DNA of 64,000 nt. It comes from Caryophanales bacterium (lineage in GTDB: Bacteria; Bacillota; Bacilli; JARBTR01). Under the pieces are notes generated by a model. It saw nothing but the letters and a program-made list of their open reading frames with translations, ran no database searches and was not told where the DNA came from. The stretch lies in the NCBI GenBank assembly GCA_029240105.1, contig JARBTR010000004.1:1-64000 (forward strand). The letters are read 5' to 3'. Both the position numbers and the translations under genes were made by a program. Below, piece after piece: positions 25,947 to 35,678 of this stretch (position 1 is the first letter of the stretch; each line of letters opens with the position of its first letter).

Positions 25947-26223
25947 GCGTGACGTTTTGGTCCGAAGATACTTGTCCAAAGACCTGGAAAAGCCACGATT
26001 TTTGGCTTTGAAGGGGTTTGGAAAGTATTTCGAGGACCAGTCACGCGAAGCCCGATTTGTTTTGTATTAAGTATATTTTCTTAAAGGTTTGTCGGGGAAT
26101 GATAAACGGGCTTCGGTCGGCAACTCCTTGACAACTTCCCGGATAACCTCGAAGGTTTTTCGCGTTGCTCAAAGCCTACTACGTCGGTTATTCGGTCCAG
26201 TTGCAGCGGAGCTGAACGCCGAC
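25947..26223. other. Highly structured non-coding element between mutS2 and uvrC
   Basis: Three hairpins follow one another. A: 25947-26046, with pairs GCGTGAC/GTCACGC, TGGTCC/GGACCA, GAA.ATACTT/AAGTATTTC, TCCAAA/TTTGGA and AAAGCCA/TGGCTTT. B: 26046-26115, CGAAGCCCG/CGGGCTTCG. C: 26116-26223, GTCGGC/GCCGAC enclosing CCGGATAACC/GGTTATTCGG. Stems tolerate bulges as expected for an RNA or a foldback repeat. It is clearly richer in G and C than its surroundings and has no credible reading frame. Confidence 0.75.
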
Positions 26224-26235
26224 CTCAGCACCTTG

Positions 26236-28587
26236 CTATTTAAACTCCGCAATCGTTATCCCCATCCCGCCTTCGTTGTAGGCTCCGAATCGGAAGCTTT
26301 TGATTGATCTGTGGCGTTTTAGGAATTCCTGAACTCCCTGACGCAGTGCACCTGTGCCGTGGCCGTGAATAATTTCCACGCTTGGATAATTTTCTAGTAA
26401 TGCATCATCAATAAATTTTTCTAACTTAATCATCGCTTCTTCGTATCGTTCACCGTGTAAATCGATACGGAAAGAAGTAGTTCTATTCACAGTACGTACT
26501 GTTGTATTTCGGATGGTTATTGGCTTTTTCGTTTCCTCTGCCTTTTCTAAATCCGACTCAGATACCTTCATTTTCATGATACCTAACTGCACCATCCATT
26601 CGCCTTCTCCAGCCTTATCAAGAATGGAACCGCGTTGGTTGAAGGATAATACACGAACCTCGTCTCCGACAAAGTACTGTACTTTCTTTTTCTTTGGCAA
26701 CTGAGTCTTACTTTCACGCTTTGGTTTTGCAGACTCAAGTTGCTTTTTCACATCTACTAATTCGGATTCCTTAACATCCACTTTTCGATTTAAGCGCATG
26801 TTTCGGAGTTCTCGAATAATGCCATCTGCCTCTTGCTTTGCTTTATTAACGATTTTGGTTGCTTCTAACTCTGCTTTTTCTATCAGGTCTTCTTTCTTAT
26901 CAAGATAAGCAATTTGTTCTTTTTGCAAATCAGATTTAATGATTTCCGCTGATTGTAAAAATTCAGCCGCTTCAGCACGGTCTTTTTCTGCTTGGTCACG
27001 AGCCTTTTCTAACGCAAAAATCATATTTTCAACAGCATGTGTATCTGCACCAATCATTTTGCGTGCATTGTTAATCACGCGCTCATTCAATCCCAACTTT
27101 TTTGAGATCTCAAATGCATTACTTTTACCAGGGATTCCGAGCAGCAATTTGAAAGTAGGACTTAACGTCTCTACATCAAATTCCATACTTGCATTCAAGA
27201 CATTTTCACGATTGTAACCGTATGCCTTTAGCTCCGGATAATGCGTTGTTGCCATTACCAGTGCGCCGCGAGTTTTCGCCTCGTCGAGAATAGAAATAGC
27301 CAGTGCAGCCCCTTCGCCAGGGTCCGTTCCTGCTCCTAATTCATCAAACAATACTAATGATTGATGATCCAATTCTTGTAAAATTTCCACAATATTCGTC
27401 ATGTGCGACGAGAATGTACTCAAGTTTTGCTCAATGGACTGCTCATCCCCAATATCCGCAAATACATTTTGGAATACTGAAACATGTGAGCCATCTAAAG
27501 CAGGAATTTGAAGACCTGCCATTGCCATAAGCGTACAAATACCAATCGTTTTAAGGATTACCGTTTTACCACCGGTATTTGGACCAGTAATGACGACTGT
27601 TGAATAACCATCTCCGATAGAAATATCATTAGCAACAACAGATTCTCTTGGAATAAGTGGATGACGAACCTTTTTCAACTTGATGATGCCTTTATCATTT
27701 ATAACAGGCATAGAACCTTTGATTGATCGGCTATATTTTGCCTTAGTGCATGCAAAATCAATTGCACCGAGCGTGTCATTGTCAGCTAAAAGCGTATCTG
27801 CATTTTCAGCAACTTTCTCAGTCAATTGATAGAGAATCTTTTCAATTTCCACCTGCTCTTTAACTTTCAAATCTTGCAAGTTATTATTCATTTGCAGAAT
27901 GGATTGTGGCTCTATGAATAATGTTTGTCCTGAAGCTGATTGGTCATGGACAATTCCGCCATAATGACTTCTGTATTCTGCTTTTACTGGTATAACAAAA
28001 CGATCATTTCGAATAGTTACAATTGCGTCTGAGAGCATTTTTTGTGCATTATTTGATCGAACGATGCTCTCCAATTTTTCGCGGATTCGGGTTTCTTCTG
28101 AACGAATTCGATGACGAAGTTGTCGTAAGTTTTCACTTGCTGAATCAAGCACTTCACCACTTTCATCCACAGCCATTGAAATCATTTTTTCCAAATCAGT
28201 GATGTAATCTAGCGAATTTCGATAACCAAACAAGATTGGCAATTCTACATTTGCATCCATCATTCCGTCGAAAAATTTAATCAGTGTCCGCGAAACACGC
28301 AAAACACTGCCTATTTCCATAATTTCAATAGGACTTAGAATTCCGCCGATAGTCGCCCGTTTCACATGGGCACGGATATCAAAAATGCCACCTAATGGGA
28401 CATGCCCTTTTAAACGATAAACAGTTACTGCTTCGTCTGTTTCCTTTTGCGCGAATTGAACCTCATCGAAACTTGACATCGGTATTAAATGACGACATCT
28501 GTCGATAGCTAAACTTGATGAAGCAAATCCTTCAAGCTGTGCAATTATTTTTGTGTATTCTAATGTTTGTAATACTTTCTGTTTCAT
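26236..28587 (-). CDS. mutS2: MutS2 endonuclease/ATPase
   Basis: A 783-residue MutS2: clamp and lever helices, ATPase with Walker A TGPNTGGKTVI (about 330), LFDELGAGTDPGEG, a KOW-like segment after KKKKVQYFVGDEV, and a C-terminal Smr nuclease domain with IDLHGERYEEA and HGHGTGALR. In Bacillus MutS2 has been linked to recombination control and to splitting collided ribosomes. Start ATG 28587 has GGAG 7 bases upstream; the 22-codon extension upstream runs into a terminator. polX, usually between cvpA and mutS2 in Bacilli, is absent. Confidence 0.96.
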   Translation of the reverse strand: MKQKVLQTLEYTKIIAQLEGFASSSLAIDRCRHLIPMSSFDEVQFAQKETDEAVTVYRLKGHVPLGGIFDIRAHVKRATIGGILSPIEIMEIGSVLRVSRTLIKFFDGMMDANVELPILFGYRNSLDYITDLEKMISMAVDESGEVLDSASENLRQLRHRIRSEETRIREKLESIVRSNNAQKMLSDAIVTIRNDRFVIPVKAEYRSHYGGIVHDQSASGQTLFIEPQSILQMNNNLQDLKVKEQVEIEKILYQLTEKVAENADTLLADNDTLGAIDFACTKAKYSRSIKGSMPVINDKGIIKLKKVRHPLIPRESVVANDISIGDGYSTVVITGPNTGGKTVILKTIGICTLMAMAGLQIPALDGSHVSVFQNVFADIGDEQSIEQNLSTFSSHMTNIVEILQELDHQSLVLFDELGAGTDPGEGAALAISILDEAKTRGALVMATTHYPELKAYGYNRENVLNASMEFDVETLSPTFKLLLGIPGKSNAFEISKKLGLNERVINNARKMIGADTHAVENMIFALEKARDQAEKDRAEAAEFLQSAEIIKSDLQKEQIAYLDKKEDLIEKAELEATKIVNKAKQEADGIIRELRNMRLNRKVDVKESELVDVKKQLESAKPKRESKTQLPKKKKVQYFVGDEVRVLSFNQRGSILDKAGEGEWMVQLGIMKMKVSESDLEKAEETKKPITIRNTTVRTVNRTTSFRIDLHGERYEEAMIKLEKFIDDALLENYPSVEIIHGHGTGALRQGVQEFLKRHRSIKSFRFGAYNEGGMGITIAEFK

Positions 28588-28626
28588 GAGCTTCTCCAAA
28601 AACAAAATACCTAATGGTATGGATTT

Positions 28627-28683
28627 TATAAAAAACTCTCCTTCAATCGCCAACCACTTGAAGGTAGTAACTTTGAGGAGAGT
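28627..28683 (-). terminator. Terminator between cvpA and mutS2
   Basis: Minus strand ACTCTCC...GGAGAGT with inner CTTCAA/TTGAAG, then TTTTTTAT. Confidence 0.75.
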
Positions 28684-28697
28684 CCAATTATGTTATT

Positions 28698-29225
28698 TTA
28701 AAACCACATAGATTCTATAATAGACGATAGTAAAGGTGTATGCAAAATCATCAGTTTTGCCACGAATGATCCTTGAACGATGTGTTGAATAGTTGCAACA
28801 GGAACCATTGCTAATATTGTGATGACTACTATCGCCATAACATAAAACTCTATAAAACCTAGTAACCCTCCGAGTAAATGGTTGAATTGCTTCAGTAACG
28901 GAAAAGATGCTAGGAAGTCAAATAGTGATGCAACGATTTGCAGTGCGATTTTTACGAGAATAAAAATCAGAAAGAATGAAATGGCGTTGTAATATGCACT
29001 TTCAAGTCCTTTTTCATCAAACAACAACTTTAGCCCAGTAGATGAACCTCCCGAAGGGAATGGTACCCACATAATCAGCTTGGTACTGAGTTTGCTATAG
29101 TAAATGCTTGCTGTGATAAATGCAATAAAAAAACCAACCATATGTATTGCTTGGAGTATGAACCCTCTTCTAACTCCAACAACAATACTTATTAGTATGC
29201 CTAATAATAGAATAGTAGATAACAT
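28698..29225 (-). CDS. cvpA: CvpA family membrane protein
   Basis: A 175-residue protein with four predicted membrane segments (about 1-30, 60-100, 105-130 and 145-170). It opens with LSTILLLGILISIVVGVRRG and contains LLGGLLGFIEF, both typical of CvpA/YshB. It follows zapA after 17 bases. The family was named for colicin V production in E. coli, but its cellular role in Bacilli is unclear. Confidence 0.88.
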   Translation of the reverse strand: MLSTILLLGILISIVVGVRRGFILQAIHMVGFFIAFITASIYYSKLSTKLIMWVPFPSGGSSTGLKLLFDEKGLESAYYNAISFFLIFILVKIALQIVASLFDFLASFPLLKQFNHLLGGLLGFIEFYVMAIVVITILAMVPVATIQHIVQGSFVAKLMILHTPLLSSIIESMWF

Positions 29226-29242
29226 AAATTCCCCCGTTAACC

Positions 29243-29500
29243 TTAACCCTCTAAAAGAGCCAATTTTCTCTCAAGAACTTCGAGTTGTTCTTGCAACAGA
29301 ACATTTTCATGCATAATATTCACAGCAGTTAAAACCGCAACGTTTGTTGTGTCAAGCATACGGTTTGCCTGTTGAATTTCTCTCATTTTTTCATCAATTT
29401 GATTTGCTACATATCGAATGTGAGAAGTTGATTCAGAGCCGACAATCGTGTATTGTTGACCATAGATATCAACTGTTATTTTAATTTTTTCGGATTTCAA
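29243..29500 (-). CDS. zapA: Cell division protein ZapA (TTG start)
   Basis: An 85-residue FtsZ-ring stabiliser: KITVDIYGQQYTIVG, then SHIRYVANQIDEKMREI and a C-terminal coiled coil. I start it at the TTG of 29500 because GGAG lies 7 bases upstream and the length then equals that of B. subtilis YshA/ZapA. The two ATGs further up (29518, 29554) lack ribosome sites. Confidence 0.88.
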   Translation of the reverse strand: MKSEKIKITVDIYGQQYTIVGSESTSHIRYVANQIDEKMREIQQANRMLDTTNVAVLTAVNIMHENVLLQEQLEVLERKLALLEG

Positions 29501-29694
29501 AGGACTCGCTCCTGTCATAAAATTCAACTTGTGCCTGATTGGATTAGTACTCATTTATATACTAGAAAATAGTTTAAAATAAATTTTTCACTACATTATT
29601 CTACCAAATATAGAGTTGAATTGGAATACAGGGTATAGGTTCGTTATTGAACGAGAATAAATGAAAAAAATAGGTTTATTGGGGGAGTACAATT

Positions 29695-30621
29695 ATGGCC
29701 CATATCGTAAAAGTTTGCACAAAAGAAACGATTGAAAAAATGAAAAAACACTATATAAAGTCAATAGCAGCAGTCACACCAAATGGCGCTATTTTCAGTG
29801 CTAAATCAAGTGGCGTTACCATTACCGCTTATAAATCAGGAAAAGTAATGTTCCAAGGGGGAGACTGCGAAAACGAAGCTGGCATTTGGAATGGTGGAGA
29901 ATCAGCTGGTAAAGAAGTTAAAAAATCCTCTGTATCGAATCATACATACGCTCCCCCATCCAATGTGAATGCATTATCATTCATAGGCTCTGATGAAGCT
30001 GGTACTGGAGATTATTTCGGTCCAATTACAGTGGCTGCGGCATTTGTTGATCCTAGTTTAATTGAAAAACTTCGTTCACTTGGTGTACGAGATTCAAAAG
30101 AATTAAATGATAAACAGATTACAGAATTAGCAAGGTTCTTGGTGGATGTCGTTCCTTTTAGCCTTCTTATTCTAAATAATGAAAAATACAATGAGGTGCA
30201 ACGTCAAGGTTGGACACAGGGAAAAATGAAGGCAATGCTTCATGAAAAGGCTATACAGAACTTGTTGAAAAAGCTAGGTGATACAAAACCAAAGGGCATT
30301 CTTGTCGATCAGTTCTGTGAGCCGGGGATTTATTTTAGACATACGGGAACAAGTGGGCGTCGTGATGTGCCAATTTATTTTGCTACTAAAGCAGAATCAA
30401 TATCAATTGCAGTAGCAGCCGCTTCTATTATTGCTCGTTCTGCGTTCTTGAAGCATATGAATCTATTAAGTGAAGAATTAGGCGAAACTGTTCCGAAAGG
30501 GGCAGGCTCCCATGTTGATCAGTTTGCGGCTGAGGTTATTAAGAAACATGGAATTTTATCGCTTGAACATTTTGCAAAGGTACATTTTGCAAATACGGAG
30601 AAAGCGAAGAAGATGAAATAA
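29695..30621 (+). CDS. rnhC: Ribonuclease HIII
   Basis: A 308-residue RNase H type 2-fold enzyme that removes RNA from RNA-DNA hybrids. N-terminal substrate-binding domain (about 1-80) with DUF3378 features, then the catalytic domain opening with GSDEAGTGDYFGP and continuing with DSKEL and ILVDQF. GGGGGAG lies ahead of the ATG. Divergent from zapA-cvpA, as in B. subtilis. Confidence 0.95.
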   Translation: MAHIVKVCTKETIEKMKKHYIKSIAAVTPNGAIFSAKSSGVTITAYKSGKVMFQGGDCENEAGIWNGGESAGKEVKKSSVSNHTYAPPSNVNALSFIGSDEAGTGDYFGPITVAAAFVDPSLIEKLRSLGVRDSKELNDKQITELARFLVDVVPFSLLILNNEKYNEVQRQGWTQGKMKAMLHEKAIQNLLKKLGDTKPKGILVDQFCEPGIYFRHTGTSGRRDVPIYFATKAESISIAVAAASIIARSAFLKHMNLLSEELGETVPKGAGSHVDQFAAEVIKKHGILSLEHFAKVHFANTEKAKKMK

Positions 30622-30634
30622 AAAATCATTCTGT

Positions 30635-30669
30635 AATCAGTCTGGTTTATACAACCAGACTGATTTTTT
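30635..30669 (+). terminator. Terminator of rnhC
   Basis: 13-bp perfect stem AATCAGTCTGGTT and complement, five-base loop, T run. Confidence 0.9.
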
Positions 30670-30705
30670 CAAAGAGCATTAAAGGCTGGAGCTAGTAATT
30701 AGTTT

Positions 30706-31191
30706 CTAAACCGATCTAAAAACTTGGTCTTCCCATGCTTTCATTAAATTATCGTGAAATTCTTTTGAGTTTTCAATTGTAAACCAGTCAATTGTATGAG
30801 CAGGCGTTCCCAGTCTTTTTTTACGACGTATTCTTATTTTTTCATGATAAGAATAATGTGGATAGATCACCGTAGACCTTCCGCTTTTATAGTTAAAATA
30901 TTTAATACTTTCAATCTCAAACCAATAGACCTTATTCCCCTCAAAGTCAATTACAATTCCTTCGCTGTCCCAAAAGTATCCTTTCCCCTCTTTTCTCATT
31001 TTTAAGAGATTATAAGTGTAATAAAATAAAACAATTGAAAAAATTACTCCTCCAAGTGAGGACATTGTTTTCGCGAAATTTGTAAAAGATTCTATTAGTA
31101 CCATTAAAGACAAAAGGAAAAAAAATAATCCTGTAAAGAAAAATAGTAATATTGGATTTAAAGAAATTTTGTAAACTTTTAAATGGTCCAT
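30706..31191 (-). CDS. Small membrane protein of unknown function
   Basis: A 161-residue protein with two hydrophobic segments (about 13-33 and 42-62) close to the N-terminus and a soluble C-terminal part. The soluble part alternates strands with aromatic residues (YFWDSEGIVIDFEG; VYWFEIESIKYFNY), suggesting a PH-like or YcxB-like fold. GAGGG upstream of the ATG. Single gene convergent with rnhC. Function unknown. Confidence 0.65.
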   Translation of the reverse strand: MDHLKVYKISLNPILLFFFTGLFFFLLSLMVLIESFTNFAKTMSSLGGVIFSIVLFYYTYNLLKMRKEGKGYFWDSEGIVIDFEGNKVYWFEIESIKYFNYKSGRSTVIYPHYSYHEKIRIRRKKRLGTPAHTIDWFTIENSKEFHDNLMKAWEDQVFRSV

Positions 31192-31263
31192 AATAAACCC
31201 TCTTTTATTTGACTTTTGTTATTAATAAATATAATCACATAGAGCGATCGACTTGCCATTCAT

Positions 31264-31938
31264 CTATTCCTTTAAAGACAACAAATAAATTTCCTTTGGA
31301 TTTAAAATTTTCTTCTCATAGCCAAATAAAACAGAATGAATCATGGCTTGTCCGAGTTCCGCAAGAGAATTAATTTTTGTTGGGAAAGCAGGTTTTACGA
31401 TTTTATATATCCAACCAATATATCTATAGTACTTATGTGAATTATGTAATCCAATTGTTGGATGCAAGTAACCGGGTCTAAACATATAGGCTGCTTTAAA
31501 TGGCATACTGAGCAACCTGTTTTCTGTACGACCTTTAACCCGCGCCCACATTGTACGCCCCTTTTCTGTGCTATCTGTTCCCACACCTGATACATATGTA
31601 AAAACTAAATCCGGATTCTGTCTTACCAATGTTTCAGCTACATGAATAGTTAAATCGTAAGAGATTTTTGAAAATTCATCTTCTTTCATGCCTACAGATG
31701 ACACACCTAAACAATAGAAACAAGCATCATAACCTATTAATTGACCTTCAATTTCTGATAAATCATAAAAATTAGAGTGAATGATTTCATTCAATTTTGG
31801 ATGTGAAAGATTTAGTGGTTTACGATTGACTATCAATACTTTCTCAACCATTGGATGCCTTAAACATTCGTGTAACACACCTTCACCAACCATGCCAGTT
31901 GTACCAGTTATGATTACTTTAATTTTCTTGTTCCCCAT
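31264..31938 (-). CDS. NAD(P)-binding protein, atypical SDR (HTATIP2-like)
   Basis: A 224-residue Rossmann protein: dinucleotide site TGTTGMVGEG at 12-21, then YDACFYCLGVSS and a C-terminal FRPGYLHPT. GGAG precedes the ATG. It resembles small uncharacterised oxidoreductases annotated as epimerases; the substrate is unknown. It lies between rnhC and pheT without an obvious functional link. Confidence 0.8.
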   Translation of the reverse strand: MGNKKIKVIITGTTGMVGEGVLHECLRHPMVEKVLIVNRKPLNLSHPKLNEIIHSNFYDLSEIEGQLIGYDACFYCLGVSSVGMKEDEFSKISYDLTIHVAETLVRQNPDLVFTYVSGVGTDSTEKGRTMWARVKGRTENRLLSMPFKAAYMFRPGYLHPTIGLHNSHKYYRYIGWIYKIVKPAFPTKINSLAELGQAMIHSVLFGYEKKILNPKEIYLLSLKE

Positions 31939-31954
31939 ATAGCTTTCACTCCTT

Positions 31955-31994
31955 AATAAAAAAATCGAACTGCCCTTATAGTAGAGCAGTCCGA
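31955..31994 (-). terminator. Terminator of pheST
   Basis: Minus strand TCGGACTGC / GCAGTTCGA (one G-T pair) with a 13-base loop, then seven T. Confidence 0.85.
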
Positions 31995-32030
31995 CATTTA
32001 AGTAAAATATATTATTGTTATCGACTAAGA

Positions 32031-34445
32031 TTAACCTCTTAATTCTGCCCCGAATTTCGTTTTCACAGCATCAAGAACTTTACTATGTGCTTCTGTAACC
32101 GCTTCATCTGTTAAAGTTGCAGCTGGATCGAAATAACGCAAAGAGAATGCAATGGATTTCTTACCCGGTTCCATATGTGCACCTTCGTACAAGTCAAATA
32201 CGTTAACCTCTTTCAACAATCTTCCACCTGCTTTTTCAATCGATTTCTTAATATCTTCAGCTGGTACGGCACGATCTAATACCAAAGCGATATCTCTTGT
32301 CATTGATGGGAACTTAGGAATATCCGCAAATTTCACTTGTCGAACTGGAATATTCATTACTTTTTCAATATCCAATTCGAATACAAACGTTTCTTTTAAG
32401 TCCTCTTTTTTCGCAAATGCAGGATGAACTTGACCAACATACCCGATTCTTTCTTTCATGTTCAACACGATTTCAGCTGTACGGCCTGGATGTAAGCCAT
32501 CAATTTGAGCAGGTTTCCATGAAATCATTTTATCTACGCCTAGTTTGCTAAATAAGCCTTCTAGTATTCCCTTTAAAACATAGAAATCAACAGCTTTTTT
32601 CTCGCCTTGCCATAGATTTGTGTTCCATTGGCCAGTAATTGCACCTGCTAAATGTTCAACTTCTGTTGGTAGTTGTGCATCTTCATTTTTCAAGAAAACA
32701 GAACCTAACTCATATACGGCCACGTTGTCATTTTGACGAGCAACATTATATTTTACAACATCCAGTAAGCTTGGTACTAAACTTAAACGCATGGTACTTC
32801 TTTCTTCTGACATAGGCATTGCTAAACGAATACTTCCTGTTGTTTTCAATGTAAATTGCTTTGATTTTTCATCAGAAGTTAATGAATACGTTATTGCTTG
32901 TGAAAGTCCTGCACCTTCTAAAATTTGACGCACTTGACGTCTTTTTGATTGATAAGGCGTTAACCCTAATTCATTTGGAATTGCAGTTGGAAGAGTCTTA
33001 GGCAAGTTATCGTATCCATAAATACGTGCAATTTCCTCAATGATATCTTCTTCGATTGTGATATCGCCGCGACGAGTTGGAACCGTAATCGTCATCGCAC
33101 CACTTCCACATTCGTAAGGGAATTGAAGACGATTTAGGATGTCCTTAATGGTTTCACACGGCAAGTCTGTTCCTAAAACTTTATTAATTTTTGCTTTTGC
33201 AATTGTCACAACTGCTTCTTTAATTTCAAGGTTATCAACCTCTACTGAACCTTGTGCAACTTCACCACCAGCAAACTGGCTAATAAGTTGTGCAGCTCTT
33301 TCTGCTGCAGCTTTTACACGGTTTGGATCGACATTTTTCTCAAAACGAGCAGAAGATTCAGAACGCAGGCCTAAAGTGCGAGAAGTTTTACGAACAGAAC
33401 CTCCATTAAAATAAGCCGCTTCTAAAATAATCGTTTGCGTTTCTTCCGTTACAGATGAATCAAGTCCACCCATGACTCCAGCAATTGCAACAGGTACCTT
33501 ACCATTTGTAATCACCATTTGATCAGCTTTAAGTGTTCTTTCTTCTTCATCTAGCGTTGTGAATTTTTCACCTTCACTCGCATAACGAACAACGATTTCT
33601 TTTGAGCCAAGTTTGTCTGCATCAAACGCATGCAACGGTTGACCATATTCCATCATAACAAAGTTCGTAATATCCACGATATTACTGTGAGGGCGAACAC
33701 CACATGCGATTAAGCAAGCCTGCATCCATAGTGGAGAAGGTCCTACTTTTACATTATGAATGACTTTTGCTACGTATAAAGGATTATCTTCTGCTTCAAC
33801 TTTTACTGAAATAAAATCAGAAGCCTTCTTATCAGAAGTTGGATATTCAATTGTACGAACGTTCACTTCACGACCAAGAATTGCAGCAACTTCGTATGCT
33901 ACACCTAACATACTCATTGCATCCGAACGGTTTGGAGTTAAACTTAACTCGATAATCGCGTCATCTAAATACAATGCCTCAACGGCATTTGTTCCAATAG
34001 AAGTTCCTGCAGGGAATTGATAGATCCCAGTTGCAAATTCCTTAGGGGTTACCTTTGATTCCACACCCAATTCTTGAAGTGAACAAATCATTCCGTTTGA
34101 TTCAACACCACGGAGCATACCTTGTTTAATTTTAAAATTTCCTGGTAGCACTGCACCAACCTTGGCAACTGGTACTAATTGGCCAACACCCACATTTGGT
34201 GCACCACAAACAATTTGTAGGGGCGACTCTCCACCAACATCTACTGTACAAACATGTAATTTATCTGCATCCGGATGTTGTTCGCATGTAAGAACATGCC
34301 CAACCACCACATTTTGAATTTCTAACCCAGCCAAATTGACGGATTCAACTTCGATGCCACTTCTTGTAATTTTATCCGCAAGCGTTTGAGGCGTTTCACC
34401 TGTCAAATCAACGAACTCTTGCAGCCATTTATATGATACAAACAT
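32031..34445 (-). CDS. pheT: Phenylalanine-tRNA ligase beta subunit
   Basis: 804 residues, normal length. Order: N-terminal tRNA-binding OB domain (VVVGHVLTCEQHPDADKLHVC), B3/B4 editing domain, B5 DNA-binding-like domain, catalytic-like domain, and ferredoxin-fold anticodon-binding domain at the C-terminus (PKFPSMTRDIALVLD). Works as an alpha2-beta2 complex with PheS. AAGGAAG precedes the ATG. Second gene of pheST under the T-box at 35679. Confidence 0.97.
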   Translation of the reverse strand: MFVSYKWLQEFVDLTGETPQTLADKITRSGIEVESVNLAGLEIQNVVVGHVLTCEQHPDADKLHVCTVDVGGESPLQIVCGAPNVGVGQLVPVAKVGAVLPGNFKIKQGMLRGVESNGMICSLQELGVESKVTPKEFATGIYQFPAGTSIGTNAVEALYLDDAIIELSLTPNRSDAMSMLGVAYEVAAILGREVNVRTIEYPTSDKKASDFISVKVEAEDNPLYVAKVIHNVKVGPSPLWMQACLIACGVRPHSNIVDITNFVMMEYGQPLHAFDADKLGSKEIVVRYASEGEKFTTLDEEERTLKADQMVITNGKVPVAIAGVMGGLDSSVTEETQTIILEAAYFNGGSVRKTSRTLGLRSESSARFEKNVDPNRVKAAAERAAQLISQFAGGEVAQGSVEVDNLEIKEAVVTIAKAKINKVLGTDLPCETIKDILNRLQFPYECGSGAMTITVPTRRGDITIEEDIIEEIARIYGYDNLPKTLPTAIPNELGLTPYQSKRRQVRQILEGAGLSQAITYSLTSDEKSKQFTLKTTGSIRLAMPMSEERSTMRLSLVPSLLDVVKYNVARQNDNVAVYELGSVFLKNEDAQLPTEVEHLAGAITGQWNTNLWQGEKKAVDFYVLKGILEGLFSKLGVDKMISWKPAQIDGLHPGRTAEIVLNMKERIGYVGQVHPAFAKKEDLKETFVFELDIEKVMNIPVRQVKFADIPKFPSMTRDIALVLDRAVPAEDIKKSIEKAGGRLLKEVNVFDLYEGAHMEPGKKSIAFSLRYFDPAATLTDEAVTEAHSKVLDAVKTKFGAELRG

Positions 34446-34510
34446 TATTATCTTCCTTTCGTTTAAACCATCTTTTTCGTAAAGGTTAAATTGTAATTGC
34501 GAATCTAATT

Positions 34511-35545
34511 TTAGTTACGTTTGAATTGATTTAAGAATCTCACATCATTTGTGTAGAAACCACGGATGTCTGTAACCCCGTATTTCAGCATGGCAATACG
34601 CTCAACACCCATACCAAACGCGAAACCAGTGTATTTCTTAGAATCAAATCCAGCCATTTCTAGTACATTTGGATGTACCATTCCTGCTCCTAATATTTCA
34701 ATCCAACCTGTTTGCTTACAGGTTCCGCAACCTTTTCCACTGCAGAAAATACATGATAGATCCACTTCAACGGATGGCTCTGTGAACGGGAAGAAACTAG
34801 GGCGAAGTCGAATTTCACGGCTTTCACCAAACGTTTTCTTTACAAATAACTCTAATGTTCCTTTCAAATCGGCCATAGAAACGTTTTCATCAACAACTAA
34901 TCCTTCAACTTGCATGAACTGATGCGAATGTGTTGCATCATCATCATCACGACGGAAAACCTTACCCGGGCAAATGATTTTTACCGGCCCTTGTCCTCCA
35001 TGTTTCAACAAAGTACGCACTTGAACAGGAGATGTATGTGTACGAAGCAGCGTGTCTTCATTGATATAGAACGAATCCTGCATATCACGAGCTGGATGTC
35101 CTTTTGGAAGATTTAACATTTCAAAGTTATGATGATCGCTTTCCACTTCCGGACCTTCAGCTACAGAGTAGCCTAGGCTGATGAATAAATCTTCAATATC
35201 TTCAACTGTTTTTGTCAAAAGATGACGACTACCAATTTTGATCGGTGCCCCCGGTAATGTAATATCAATTTGCTCTTTTGACAACTTTTCATTGACTTCT
35301 TTTTCTTCTAAAACAACTTGTCTTTCCTCAATCAACTGTGCGATTTCATTTTTTACAACGTTTACAATAGCACCAAATTGCGGACGTTCCTCTGCAGGTA
35401 GATTTTTCATCCCTTGCATAATTTCTGTGATTGGGCCTTTCTTGCCAAGGTACGCCACACGCACATCGTTCAATTCTTTTAACGTTTCAGTAGCTGTAAT
35501 CTGTGCAACTGCTTCCGTTTTCAAAGTCTCCAATTTTTCTTTCAT
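34511..35545 (-). CDS. pheS: Phenylalanine-tRNA ligase alpha subunit
   Basis: 344 residues, class II synthetase. N-terminal coiled coil (about 1-90), then the catalytic core with motif 2 region [19 protein letters not shown] and the motif 3 region [17 protein letters not shown]. The conserved GPEVE is present. Leads the operon; its leader carries a Phe T-box and, between the T-box terminator and the start codon, one copy of the 86-bp repeat. Confidence 0.97.
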   Translation of the reverse strand: MKEKLETLKTEAVAQITATETLKELNDVRVAYLGKKGPITEIMQGMKNLPAEERPQFGAIVNVVKNEIAQLIEERQVVLEEKEVNEKLSKEQIDITLPGAPIKIGSRHLLTKTVEDIEDLFISLGYSVAEGPEVESDHHNFEMLNLPKGHPARDMQDSFYINEDTLLRTHTSPVQVRTLLKHGGQGPVKIICPGKVFRRDDDDATHSHQFMQVEGLVVDENVSMADLKGTLELFVKKTFGESREIRLRPSFFPFTEPSVEVDLSCIFCSGKGCGTCKQTGWIEILGAGMVHPNVLEMAGFDSKKYTGFAFGMGVERIAMLKYGVTDIRGFYTNDVRFLNQFKRN

Positions 35546-35582
35546 TTTGATAACCCTTTCTTCTTAAAATTCGTTGATTTTG

Positions 35583-35677
35583 ACCCAAATTTCGCAGGAG
35601 TTTGTTCCTGAGCTGAAGCTCAGACAAACTTTGCGTTCCTTTTGGTTGCTAAGTTCTTTTGGAACTTAGACCAAAAC
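35583..35677. repeat. Single copy of the 86-bp hairpin repeat, in the pheS leader
   Basis: Closely similar to the tandem units at 9291-9470: TTTGTTCCTGAGCTGAAGCT and CTTTTGGTTGCTAA are shared, ending in GACCAAAACG. It lies downstream of the T-box terminator and so would be present in every pheST transcript. Confidence 0.8.
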
Positions 35678-35678
35678 G

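Noticed and set aside
26089-26307. 72-residue plus-strand frame overlapping the end of mutS2
   Set aside because: It lies over hairpins of the structured element and antisense to the conserved Smr end of MutS2.
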